NCBI GenBank assembly: GCA_019423005.1
Contig: JAHZCF010000051.1
Location: 1-27,630 of the forward strand
Source: Haemophilus sp.
GTDB lineage: Bacteria > Pseudomonadota > Gammaproteobacteria > Enterobacterales > Pasteurellaceae
Length of the DNA: 27,630 nucleotides
Direction of reading: 5' to 3'
A program made the translations under genes and the position numbers. Shown piece by piece: positions 16,592 to 24,728 of the stretch. The notes below the pieces were generated by a model. It made no database searches, had not been told where the DNA came from, and saw only the letters and a list, made by a program, of their open reading frames with translations. How positions within the stretch are numbered: the stretch's first letter is position 1; every line of letters begins with the position of its first letter.

Positions 16592-17386
16592 TCAGATGAG
16601 ATTATCTTCTAAAAACAACGGCCCTAAATTTTTCTGTGGAATCGCAAATTTTTCAGGGTAAATGACATTCACTAAATATAAGCCTTCGGGTTTCGCTGTT
16701 GGAGCAGCTAATTTACGATCTTTTTGCGCTAACAACCATTTCATCCACTCAACAGGTTGATTGCCTGCGCCGACTTCTATCAAGCTTCCCACAATATTGC
16801 GTACCATATGATGCACAAAAGCATTGGCTTGAATATCCACAATAATGTACTGCCCTTTTCGCACCACATTTAAATGATGCACATTTCGCCAAGGGGTATT
16901 CGATTGACATTGTGCCGCACGGAAAGAGGAAAAATCATTTTCGCCCAATAAAAACTGCCCCGCTTGGTGCATTTTCTTTTCGTCCAAATCTAAATGGCAA
17001 TGGGTAATTCCTTCTGGCAAAATGGCTGAACGTAATTTATTACAATATAAAATATAACGATAACGACGAGCTGTTGCCGAAAAACGGGCATGAAATTCAT
17101 CATTCACCACCTTTGCCCAACTCACAGAAATATCATCAGGCAAATTCGCATTCGTGCCAAATGCCCAAGCTTTTTCAGGACGAATTGCTGTGGTTTCAAA
17201 ATGCACGACTTGTCCCGTGCCATGCACACCAGAGTCTGTTCTGCCCGCACAAAACACTTCAATTTTTTCATTTGCCACGAAAGATAACGCTTTTTCTAAT
17301 TCTTCTTGTACACTGCGCACTTTCTCTTGTCGCTGCCAACCACAATACTGTTTTCCGTTATATTCAATGCCTAAGGCTATCTTCAT
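16592..17386 (-). CDS. truA: tRNA pseudouridine(38-40) synthase
   Basis: Converts U38-U40 in the tRNA anticodon arm to pseudouridine. It is 264 residues, close to the E. coli enzyme. The catalytic aspartate is D51 in AGRTDSGVHG. Other family motifs are FHARFSATARRYRY and VHHMVRNIVGSLIEVG. It begins the truA-accD-folC run; an uptake sequence (17419) and the rplY terminator lie before it. Confidence 0.96.
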   Translation of the reverse strand: MKIALGIEYNGKQYCGWQRQEKVRSVQEELEKALSFVANEKIEVFCAGRTDSGVHGTGQVVHFETTAIRPEKAWAFGTNANLPDDISVSWAKVVNDEFHARFSATARRYRYILYCNKLRSAILPEGITHCHLDLDEKKMHQAGQFLLGENDFSSFRAAQCQSNTPWRNVHHLNVVRKGQYIIVDIQANAFVHHMVRNIVGSLIEVGAGNQPVEWMKWLLAQKDRKLAAPTAKPEGLYLVNVIYPEKFAIPQKNLGPLFLEDNLI

Positions 17387-17440
17387 TGGAAAATACTCCT
17401 AAAACGATTTCAAATTTGACCGCACTTTGCCCGAAAAGAA

Positions 17441-17472
17441 AAAACACCAATAACTCATCATTATTGGTGTTC
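17441..17472 (-). terminator. Intrinsic terminator of rplY
   Basis: An 11-bp perfect stem AACACCAATAA / TTATTGGTGTT (17443-17453 with 17461-17471). On the minus strand the T run follows. It isolates rplY from truA. Confidence 0.85.
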
Positions 17473-17489
17473 TTATCACAAGCTAAAAA

Positions 17490-17777
17490 TTAAGCACGTT
17501 TGAAGTCAATGTGAACCAATTTTGGTTTGAATGGGTGACGTTGCATTGCTTGAACTTTCACTGCAACTTCTTTACCTTCAACCACTAAAGTGATTACATC
17601 GCTATAGAAAGAATCGTGAGCTTGTGCGTTGTTTAATTCATCGTGGTTTAAGATGATTGAAACAGGTGCTTCGCTGCCACCATAAATGATTGCAGGGATT
17701 TGACCGTTGTGACGCAGGCGGCGGCTCGCACCCTTACCTTGCGCTTGACGAACTTCAGCGTTAAATTTAAATGCCAT
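17490..17777 (-). CDS. rplY: 50S ribosomal protein L25
   Basis: Binds loop E of 5S rRNA in the large subunit. A short single-domain L25 of 95 residues, with AQGKGASRRLRHNGQIPAII and RHPFKPKLVHIDF typical of the gamma-proteobacterial type. Two in-frame ATGs are close: 17783 and 17777. The SD-like AAGAGA has about eight bases to the second but only two or three to the first, and known family members begin MAFKF-like, so I chose 17777. It is a single-gene unit with its own promoter and terminator. Confidence 0.96.
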   Translation of the reverse strand: MAFKFNAEVRQAQGKGASRRLRHNGQIPAIIYGGSEAPVSIILNHDELNNAQAHDSFYSDVITLVVEGKEVAVKVQAMQRHPFKPKLVHIDFKRA

Positions 17778-17902
17778 TTTCATGTTCTCTTGATTAAAAG
17801 TTTAAAATAAAAAATTGCAGGCGACCCAGCAATTTTCCTAAATTAGCTCAAAGACAAACTTTGAGAGCGACGGATTATAAAATATTCAGCCTCACAATGC
17901 AA
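17778..17902 (-). promoter_or_regulatory. rplY promoter and structured leader
   Basis: A perfect -10 TATAAT (17874-17879) with TTGCAT (17897-17902) 17 bases upstream predicts a start near 17867 and a leader of about 90 bases. It begins with a 7-bp hairpin CTCAAAG / CTTTGAG (17847-17865), followed by the C/G-rich patch CTGGGTCGCCTGC. Autogenous control of rplY through its leader has been described in E. coli and relatives; whether this leader is the same element is inference. Confidence 0.55.
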
Positions 17903-18003
17903 ATTTACACAGCAAATTTTTTCTAGGCTTTTCAAGGCAAAGCGATTAAAATAAGCCCCAATTTTTAATTAATTTTAACTAACTGATTGTAAGTGGGTTT
18001 CAA

Positions 18004-18612
18004 ATGGAATTTCTTATCAGCTTTTTTACCGATTACGGTTATTGGGCGGTGCTATTTGTTCTGATTATTTGTGGCTTTGGTGTACCCATTCCAGAAGATA
18101 TCACGCTTGTTTCCGGCGGTGTGATTGCTGGCCTCTATCCTGAAAGTGTCAATTCCCACTTAATGTTAGTCGTGAGTATGATTGGCGTACTTGCCGGTGA
18201 TTCAACCATGTACTGGCTTGGCCGCATTTACGGTACGCGTATTTTGCGTTTTCGTCCAATGCGTAAACTAGTCACCTTAGAACGCCTCAAAATGGTTCGT
18301 GAAAAGTTTGACCAATACGGCAACCGTGTTCTATTTGTGGCTCGTTTCTTACCTGGTTTACGCGCACCAATTTATATGGTATCTGGCATTACCCGTCGCG
18401 TCAGCTACACTCGCTTTGTATTAATTGATTTCTGTGCCGCGATTATTTCTGTACCGATTTGGGTTTACCTTGGCGAATTTGGTGCGAAAAACTTAGATTG
18501 GTTACACGAGCAAATTAAAAAAGGTCAACTTGTTATTTATATCCTAATCGGTGTTTTAGCTCTGTACCTATTTTGGAAATGGAAAAAAGCGAAGAAATCC
18601 AAAGCTAACTAA
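18004..18612 (+). CDS. DedA family membrane protein
   Basis: A 202-residue multi-pass inner-membrane protein. DedA hallmarks are GVPIPEDITLVSGG near the N-terminus and the amphipathic FVARFLPGLRAPIYMVSG with conserved Arg and Pro in the middle. Hydrophobic segments are at both ends and the tail is basic. Several DedA proteins act in lipid-carrier recycling and membrane-potential maintenance; which one this represents cannot be told from the sequence. It stands alone between the rplY leader and a bidirectional terminator. Confidence 0.9.
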   Translation: MEFLISFFTDYGYWAVLFVLIICGFGVPIPEDITLVSGGVIAGLYPESVNSHLMLVVSMIGVLAGDSTMYWLGRIYGTRILRFRPMRKLVTLERLKMVREKFDQYGNRVLFVARFLPGLRAPIYMVSGITRRVSYTRFVLIDFCAAIISVPIWVYLGEFGAKNLDWLHEQIKKGQLVIYILIGVLALYLFWKWKKAKKSKAN

Positions 18613-18630
18613 TCTCATATAATTCAATAA

Positions 18631-18670
18631 AAAGTGCGGTAAAATAACATCGTTTTCTACCGCACTTTTT
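18631..18670. terminator. Bidirectional uptake-sequence terminator, dedA / ribE
   Basis: AAAAAGTGCGGTA and TACCGCACTTTTT pair perfectly over about 13 bp, with A and T runs on both sides so that it works in both directions. It contains exact uptake cores at 18632 and 18659. Confidence 0.88.
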
Positions 18671-18679
18671 TCATTCCAA

Positions 18680-19291
18680 CTAAGCTTTAGCGGCTAAATA
18701 CCGTTCCACTGTATCCACAATCGCTTGCGTTTGCGGATCGATTTCAATATTCACTAAATCACCAATTTGGCGTTTACCGATTAGAGTTCTATGTAAGGTT
18801 TCAGGAATTAAATTCACGCAGAATTCATCGTCTTTTATTTCACCAATAGTAAGACTGATGCCGTCAATCGCAATAAATCCTTTAGTGAGAATATATTTCA
18901 TCACGTCTTTATTGGGTAATTTAAACCAAACCTGACGATTGTTTTCGCTTTCGATAATCTGTGAAACGCTTGCGGTACAATAAACGTGACCAGATAAAAT
19001 ATGTCCGCCAATTTCAGCGCCCATTTGCATTGCGCGTTCGATATTCACAAAATCCCCTGCTTTTAAGCCACCGAGACTGGTGATGCGCAAGGTTTCTTGC
19101 ATTAGGTCAAAGCTCACAAGATCATCATGAATGTCAGTCACGGTTAAGCACACACCGTTATTCGCCACTGATGCACCAATTTCTAAGCCTTTTCGCATTT
19201 CATCTGGTAATTTTACGATCTGTGTTCTAAAATTATCGCTATCTTTAATTGCATGAATTTGGGCGATGCCCTGTACAATACCTGTAAACAT
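18680..19291 (-). CDS. ribE: Riboflavin synthase alpha chain
   Basis: Dismutates two 6,7-dimethyl-8-ribityllumazine molecules to give riboflavin. It is 203 residues with two lumazine-binding repeats: the first opens MFTGIVQG, the second is near HILSGHVYCTASV, and each has a conserved GVCLTV or GISLTI stretch. The ATG at 19291 was chosen because the family starts with MFTG; an earlier in-frame ATG at 19378 would run across norM. This gene is also called ribC in some genomes. No FMN riboswitch fits in the short gap to norM. Confidence 0.95.
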   Translation of the reverse strand: MFTGIVQGIAQIHAIKDSDNFRTQIVKLPDEMRKGLEIGASVANNGVCLTVTDIHDDLVSFDLMQETLRITSLGGLKAGDFVNIERAMQMGAEIGGHILSGHVYCTASVSQIIESENNRQVWFKLPNKDVMKYILTKGFIAIDGISLTIGEIKDDEFCVNLIPETLHRTLIGKRQIGDLVNIEIDPQTQAIVDTVERYLAAKA

Positions 19292-19336
19292 TATTATTCC
19301 TTCATTAAAAATTTTTCCAATATTATAGCAAAATTT

Positions 19337-20734
19337 ATGAATTCTCGTCTTTTTTCTCAATACCGTATTGATATTCAAAAACTTATCCGAATTGCAACAC
19401 CTATCGGGCTTGCCCAGTTAGCTCAAACTGGCATGGGTACCGTGGATGTGATTATGGCAGGGCGTGTGAGCTCGGCTGATGTAGGAGGTGTCGGTATTGG
19501 TGCCTCCATTTGGCTACCTTTGGTACTTTTCGGGCAAGGATTATTACTCGCCTTACCACCAACAATTTCCTATTTAAATGGATCTGGGCAGCGCCATCGC
19601 ATTGCTCACCAAGTGAGACAAGGCCTTTGGATTTCATTTTTAGTGATGATTCCCCTTGCACTCATCATCTATCATAATGATTTCATATTACAGTTTATGA
19701 ATATGGATGCCCACATGGCAGATGTGACGATGAATTATTTGCGTGCGATGGTGTGGGGCTTACCAGCCTATTTATTGTTGATTAATTTCCGCTGTTTGAA
19801 TGATGGCATTGCCAAAACAAAACCCGCCATGGTGATAACTTTCATGGGGTTAATGCTGAACATTCCGCTGAATTATATGTTTATTTACGGCAAATTTGGT
19901 GCACCTGCATTGGGCGGTGTCGGTTGTGGTGTGGCAACGGCTATTGTCAACTGGGCGATGGCAATCTTGATGATTACCTATTCTGCCAAAAACTATAACG
20001 AACGTAGTTTGAAAGTCTTTGAAAAGATTATTGAAAAGCCAGACATCAAAACACTGAAAAAATTGACCGCACTTGGCTTGCCGATCGCGATTGCACTATG
20101 TAGTGAAGTGTCACTGTTTGCCTTGAGTAGTTTATTACTTTCCCCATTAGGCGCAGATGTGGTCGCCAGCCACCAAATTGCCTTAAATACCAGTGCCGTA
20201 GCCTTTATGTTCCCAATGTCTATTGCCATGGCTGCAACCATTTTAGTGGCGCAAGAACTGGGTAACCATGCACCACAAAAAGTCAAAATCATGGCTCACG
20301 CGGCTATTATTCTTGGCTTGATTGCGGCAAGTGTATTGGCGTTGGTGATTTGGGTATTTAGTGCAGAGATTGCCGCATTAATTGTTGGCGATAATGCTAC
20401 CGTTATTGCCCTTTCTGGCAGCTTATTAGCGATGGCGGCGATTTATCAATTTTCAGATTCAGTGCAAGTCGTTGTGAGCGGTATTTTACGTGGCTATAAA
20501 GACACTAAAATTATCCTTTACATCACATTACTTGCCTATTGGGGCGTAGGTATCCCTGTTGGTTATATTCTTTCCCGCACGGATTGGATTATTCCAAGCA
20601 TTGGCGCAAAAGGTTTCTGGGTAGCGTTTATCATTGCCTTAACCATTGCTGCTGCTTTACTCTTTATGCGTATGCGAAAAATCCAATCACAACCTGATGA
20701 AGCCATCATTCAACAGTTAGAAAGATTGAAGTAG
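19337..20734 (+). CDS. norM: MATE-family multidrug efflux pump NorM
   Basis: A cation-coupled drug and dye exporter of the inner membrane. It is 465 residues with about twelve hydrophobic segments in two halves. Family motifs include ATPIGLAQLAQTGMGTVD, MAGRVSSADVGGVG and, in the second half, the SHQIALN stretch. The ATG at 19337 starts the conserved N-terminus; an in-frame ATG at 19253 lies within ribE. No good SD is seen. It is divergent from ribE with only 45 bases between. One uptake sequence is internal (20066), read as LTAL. Confidence 0.94.
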   Translation: MNSRLFSQYRIDIQKLIRIATPIGLAQLAQTGMGTVDVIMAGRVSSADVGGVGIGASIWLPLVLFGQGLLLALPPTISYLNGSGQRHRIAHQVRQGLWISFLVMIPLALIIYHNDFILQFMNMDAHMADVTMNYLRAMVWGLPAYLLLINFRCLNDGIAKTKPAMVITFMGLMLNIPLNYMFIYGKFGAPALGGVGCGVATAIVNWAMAILMITYSAKNYNERSLKVFEKIIEKPDIKTLKKLTALGLPIAIALCSEVSLFALSSLLLSPLGADVVASHQIALNTSAVAFMFPMSIAMAATILVAQELGNHAPQKVKIMAHAAIILGLIAASVLALVIWVFSAEIAALIVGDNATVIALSGSLLAMAAIYQFSDSVQVVVSGILRGYKDTKIILYITLLAYWGVGIPVGYILSRTDWIIPSIGAKGFWVAFIIALTIAAALLFMRMRKIQSQPDEAIIQQLERLK

Positions 20735-20741
20735 TTAAAGT

Positions 20742-20774
20742 AAAAAGTGCGGTCAATTTTGACCGCACTTTTTT
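20742..20774. terminator. Bidirectional uptake-sequence terminator, norM / glycosyltransferase
   Basis: AAAAAGTGCGGTCAA and TTGACCGCACTTTTT form a perfect palindrome of about 15 bp with a three-base loop. It contains exact uptake cores at 20745 and 20762. The right arm reaches the stop of the glycosyltransferase gene. Confidence 0.88.
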
Positions 20775-21597
20775 ACTCTTTAGCCCAAGGCCGTTCATTA
20801 CCATACATTTCAATATTCTTTTGACACAATATCTTCAATATTTCTGAAGAAAGCTCATTATTATATTGGTCAGATAACAATAATTCTGGAAATAAGCCTC
20901 TTACATTAATGAACTTATCAAAATCAACTACATAATGTACCGTATATTTTCCCGTAGTTTGTCCTTTTAATCCTAAATCTTTCAGCTTTTTGTAGACAAC
21001 ACGATCATTCTCTAATCCTGAATACCAACTTTGAGCGATCATTAAAGCGATATTTTTAGGCAATGCGTAACAATTGGTATCAATATGATGTCCTAATATA
21101 TCAAGATCATATTCTAATGTTTTTTGATGCTCGCCCAAGTTAATAGATAATTGAACACTTCCTCTTGGTCTCCAATTTCCTAATGATTGAAAATCATCTC
21201 GACAAATAAATGCTCCATCTGACAAATAGAAAGATCTTAATGAATATACAAAATCTGCACCAGTGTTTAATTCATCGACAATTGTCTCGACATGATTTTT
21301 AGTAATTCGATTGTCATCATCCAAATAGCAAATTATATCTTCAGATACTAAAAATGGTGCAATAGCATTGATAGAACTATTAAGCATTAAATTCTTACCT
21401 GTATTCATTGGTAAGTAAATTGGGATAACATTAGGATATTTATCTAAAATTGCTTTCGCTTTATGCCAAAATATCTCACCATCGACAAAAACATAATGTT
21501 TACAGGAATACGACTGATTTTGAACACTGAGTATCGTTTGTTCTAGCTCAGCTCGTCCAATAGTTGAAGTTATTATCGCTACACTTGGCTGAGTCAT
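20773..21597 (-). CDS. Family 2 glycosyltransferase, substrate unknown
   Basis: A 274-residue GT-A fold enzyme. It begins with the usual VAIITSTIGR strand and SVQNQSY; the metal and nucleotide-sugar binding DDD is at residues 93-95 (CYLDDDNRI). GLENDRVVYKKL is near the acceptor region. There is no membrane segment. It lies 23 bases after rng, with weak SD, and ends at the uptake-sequence terminator, so it rides on the rng transcript. It is AT-rich: two 60-base lines I counted were 30-32% GC. This looks like an accessory gene, perhaps for surface glycan, but neither donor nor acceptor can be read from the sequence. Confidence 0.85.
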   Translation of the reverse strand: MTQPSVAIITSTIGRAELEQTILSVQNQSYSCKHYVFVDGEIFWHKAKAILDKYPNVIPIYLPMNTGKNLMLNSSINAIAPFLVSEDIICYLDDDNRITKNHVETIVDELNTGADFVYSLRSFYLSDGAFICRDDFQSLGNWRPRGSVQLSINLGEHQKTLEYDLDILGHHIDTNCYALPKNIALMIAQSWYSGLENDRVVYKKLKDLGLKGQTTGKYTVHYVVDFDKFINVRGLFPELLLSDQYNNELSSEILKILCQKNIEMYGNERPWAKE

Positions 21598-21620
21598 AAT
21601 TCTAAAACCATATAATCACT

Positions 21621-23096
21621 CTACATCACCACCACATCAAACTGTTCTTGGTTGTAGTATTGTTCTGTTTTGACTTGAACCTGTTTGCTGATGAACATTT
21701 CGATCTCTGGCAATAAACCGTGCGATTCTTCTTTGATTAAGTAATCTGCCACGGCTGGAGAGGCATAAACCACAAATTGTTCACTCGAGAATAAGTGGTT
21801 AACGCGAATGATCTCTCGCATAATTTCATAGCATACCGTTTCGACGGTTTTCACACGTCCACGACCTTGACAAGTTGGACATTCATCACACAAAACGTGT
21901 TCTAAACTTTCACGGGTACGTTTACGGGTCATTTCCACTAAACCAAGTTGAGTAAAACCATTCACATTCGTTTTTACGCGATCTTTCGATAGGGCCTCTT
22001 CCAAGGATTCAATCACGCGATTGCGATGCTCATCGGTTTGCATATCAATAAAATCAATAATGATAATACCGCCTAAATTACGCAGTTGTAACTGCTGTGC
22101 AATGGCTTTAGTAGCTTCAATATTGGTGTTAAAAATTGTTTCATCTAAATTTCGATGTCCGACGAAAGCACCTGTATTAATGTCAATAGTCGTCATGGCT
22201 TCGGTTTGCTCAATAATGAGATAGCCGCCCGATTTTAAATTCACACGTTTTTCAAGCGCATTTTGAATACCGCGTTCTACACCATAAATATCAAAAATCG
22301 GCTGATTGCCCGTATAAAGCATTAATTTTTCACTTAATTCAGGCATGAATTCATCGGTAAATTCTCTAACCTCGTTAAAACAAAGTTTGGAGTCGATATG
22401 AATTTTCTCTAAATTAGCACCGATAAAATCACGCAAAATACGTTGCGGCAATGCGGGTTCGCCATAAATTTTAGAACGGGTTGGATATTTGCCTTTACGC
22501 TCAAGCACTTTACGCCATAAACGTTTTAAAAATTCTGCATCTTGATGCAATTCTTCTTCTGTTGCACCTTCGGTAGCAGTACGAATAATAAAGCCGCCTA
22601 ACTCATCACAAAAAGGCTCAACTAACGCTTTTAGTCTTGCGCGTTCTTCTTCGCTTTCAATACGTTGCGACACACCAACATGGCTATTTTCTGGCATAAA
22701 GACGAGATAACGAGAAGGTAATGTAATATCGGTAGTTAATCTTGCACCTTTAGTGCCCAAAGGATCTTTTACCACTTGGACTACGATATCCTGCCCTTCG
22801 CGTACGAGTTCAGAAATGCTTTTTGCTCGGAATTGCTTTTGCTCGTTCACATCCACACATTCGGTATGTGAAACAATATCGGAAGCGTGTAAAAATGCGG
22901 CTTTTTCTAAACCGATATCCACAAATGCGGACTGCATTCCCGGTAAAACACGGGTTACTCGTCCTTTATAGATATTCCCCACGATGCCACGTTTGGCTTG
23001 ACGTTCAATATGAACTTCTTTTAAAACGCCCGTTTCCACCAACGCAACGCGGGTTTCATTGGGCGTAACATTCATTAATAATTCAACAGAATCCAT
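21621..23096 (-). CDS. rng: Ribonuclease G
   Basis: Single-strand-specific endoribonuclease that matures the 5' end of 16S rRNA and cuts some mRNAs. It is 491 residues, the RNase G length without the RNase E scaffold tail. An S1-like domain (about 37-125, GNIYKGRVTRVLPGMQSAFV) is followed by the catalytic core with metal-binding D305 (TIDINTG) and D348 (IIIDFID), and the zinc-link cysteines C406 and C409 in CPTCQGRG. In H. influenzae and E. coli it usually neighbours other genes; here it is followed by a glycosyltransferase and faces putP. Confidence 0.96.
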   Translation of the reverse strand: MDSVELLMNVTPNETRVALVETGVLKEVHIERQAKRGIVGNIYKGRVTRVLPGMQSAFVDIGLEKAAFLHASDIVSHTECVDVNEQKQFRAKSISELVREGQDIVVQVVKDPLGTKGARLTTDITLPSRYLVFMPENSHVGVSQRIESEEERARLKALVEPFCDELGGFIIRTATEGATEEELHQDAEFLKRLWRKVLERKGKYPTRSKIYGEPALPQRILRDFIGANLEKIHIDSKLCFNEVREFTDEFMPELSEKLMLYTGNQPIFDIYGVERGIQNALEKRVNLKSGGYLIIEQTEAMTTIDINTGAFVGHRNLDETIFNTNIEATKAIAQQLQLRNLGGIIIIDFIDMQTDEHRNRVIESLEEALSKDRVKTNVNGFTQLGLVEMTRKRTRESLEHVLCDECPTCQGRGRVKTVETVCYEIMREIIRVNHLFSSEQFVVYASPAVADYLIKEESHGLLPEIEMFISKQVQVKTEQYYNQEQFDVVVM

Positions 23097-23167
23097 TTTT
23101 TCGACCTTAGTTTTAATGATATTAGTCTATCGAAAAGGAAAATAGAATAATAGTCCTAAATAAGGTA

Positions 23168-23189
23168 AAATGTGACCTTTCTCAAATTT
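23168..23189. promoter_or_regulatory. Candidate CRP site between rng and putP
   Basis: AAATGTGA-CCTTTC-TCAAATTT has perfect outer arms and 9 of 10 fixed core positions. Read toward rng, a TATTCT at 23144-23149 places the site at exactly -41.5 for a start at 23137. Read toward putP the site is too close to the ATG to activate in the usual way and overlaps a TAAAAT at 23166-23171, so it might repress. Confidence 0.4.
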
Positions 23190-23213
23190 TCACGACTTAT
23201 TTTGGGGTATTTA

Positions 23214-24728
23214 ATGTTTGGTTTAGACCCAACACTTATTACTTTTAGTATTTATATTTTCAGCATGATTTTAATCGGTGTCCTTGCCTATTATTATACA
23301 AACAACTTATCCGATTATATTTTAGGCGGCCGTAAACTCGGAAGTTTTGTGACAGCTATGTCTGCTGGCGCATCTGATATGTCAGGCTGGTTATTAATGG
23401 GTCTGCCGGGTGCGGTGTATGTATCTGGTCTGGTAGAAGGTTGGATCGCGATTGGTTTAATCCTCGGGGCTTATTTTAACTGGTTGCTCGTAGCGGGTCG
23501 TTTACGGATCTATACCGAATTTAACAACAATGCACTCACATTACCGGAATATTTCCACCATCGCTTTGGCACATCACATAATCTCTTAAAAATTGTGTCT
23601 GCGACAATCATCTTAGCATTCTTCACGATTTACTGTGCTTCAGGTGTGGTTGCGGGAGCAAAATTATTCCAAAACCTATTCTCAGTCGACTATTCCACCG
23701 CCATTTGGTACGGCGCATTAGCGACCATCGTCTATACCTTTATCGGTGGATTTTTAGCTGTAAGCTGGACGGATACCATTCAAGCCACATTGATGATTTT
23801 TGCACTGATTTTAACGCCTCTCTTTATCTTTTTAAGTTTGGGTGATGCATCACAATTTACTGAAGTGCTACATCAAGCTGAAATGGCAGCAAATAAAGAC
23901 TTTACCGATTTATTTAGTTCTACTACACCATTAGGTTTATTAAGTTTAGCGGCTTGGGGCTTAGGTTATTTTGGTCAACCGCATATCCTTGCTCGTTTTA
24001 TGGCTGCTTACTCGGTGAAATCTCTTATTAAAGCACGCCGCATCAGTATGACATGGATGGTGATTTGTCTTGCTGGTGCAATTGGTATTGGCTTCTTCGG
24101 GATTCCTTATTTCTTTGCAAACCCAAATGTGGCTGGTGTGGTAAATAATGAACCAGAACAAGTCTTTATTGAACTGGCTAAATTGCTCTTTAATCCATGG
24201 ATTGCCGGTATTCTACTCTCTGCAATTTTAGCGGCAGTAATGAGTACACTTTCCGCACAATTATTAATTTCTTCCAGTTCTATTACTGAAGATTTTTATA
24301 AAGGGTTTATTCGTCCAAACGCTTCTGAAAAAGAACTCGTCTGGTTAGGTCGCGTAATGGTTTTAGTTATCGCAGGTATCGCCATTTGGATTGCACAGGA
24401 TGAAAACAGCAAAGTATTAAAACTCGTTGAATTTGCCTGGGCTGGCTTTGGTTCTGCATTTGGCCCTGTTGTGCTTTTCTCCTTATTCTGGAAACGCATG
24501 ACTTCATCAGCGGCGATGGCGGGAATGGTTGTCGGCGCAGTGGTTGTCTTTGCTTGGAAATCGGTGATTCCTGAAACCAGTGAATGGTTTAATGTCTATG
24601 AAATGATCCCAGGATTCATCCTTGCTAGCCTGGCGATTATTGTGGTTTCTCTCCTTTCTGCAGAACCTGAAAATGAAGTTAAAGAAACCTTTGAAAAAGC
24701 AGAAAGAGCCTATAAGGAAGCAAAATAA
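23214..24728 (+). CDS. putP: Sodium/proline symporter
   Basis: A solute:sodium symporter of the inner membrane, 504 residues and about thirteen hydrophobic segments. PutP motifs include YILGGRKLGSFVTAMSAGAS and DMSGWLLMGLPGA near the N-terminus, TLPEYFHHRF, and SAQLLISSSSITEDFYK in the second half. The ATG at 23214 puts the conserved start MFGLDPTLITF first; an in-frame GTG at 23172 is inside the candidate CRP site. The stop overlaps the cmoB start by one base. Proline as substrate is inferred from close similarity to characterised PutP. Confidence 0.95.
   Translation: MFGLDPTLITFSIYIFSMILIGVLAYYYTNNLSDYILGGRKLGSFVTAMSAGASDMSGWLLMGLPGAVYVSGLVEGWIAIGLILGAYFNWLLVAGRLRIYTEFNNNALTLPEYFHHRFGTSHNLLKIVSATIILAFFTIYCASGVVAGAKLFQNLFSVDYSTAIWYGALATIVYTFIGGFLAVSWTDTIQATLMIFALILTPLFIFLSLGDASQFTEVLHQAEMAANKDFTDLFSSTTPLGLLSLAAWGLGYFGQPHILARFMAAYSVKSLIKARRISMTWMVICLAGAIGIGFFGIPYFFANPNVAGVVNNEPEQVFIELAKLLFNPWIAGILLSAILAAVMSTLSAQLLISSSSITEDFYKGFIRPNASEKELVWLGRVMVLVIAGIAIWIAQDENSKVLKLVEFAWAGFGSAFGPVVLFSLFWKRMTSSAAMAGMVVGAVVVFAWKSVIPETSEWFNVYEMIPGFILASLAIIVVSLLSAEPENEVKETFEKAERAYKEAK

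Noticed and set aside
18600..19340. FMN riboswitch for ribE
   Set aside because: The gap between ribE and norM is only 45 bases and shows no aptamer-like segments.
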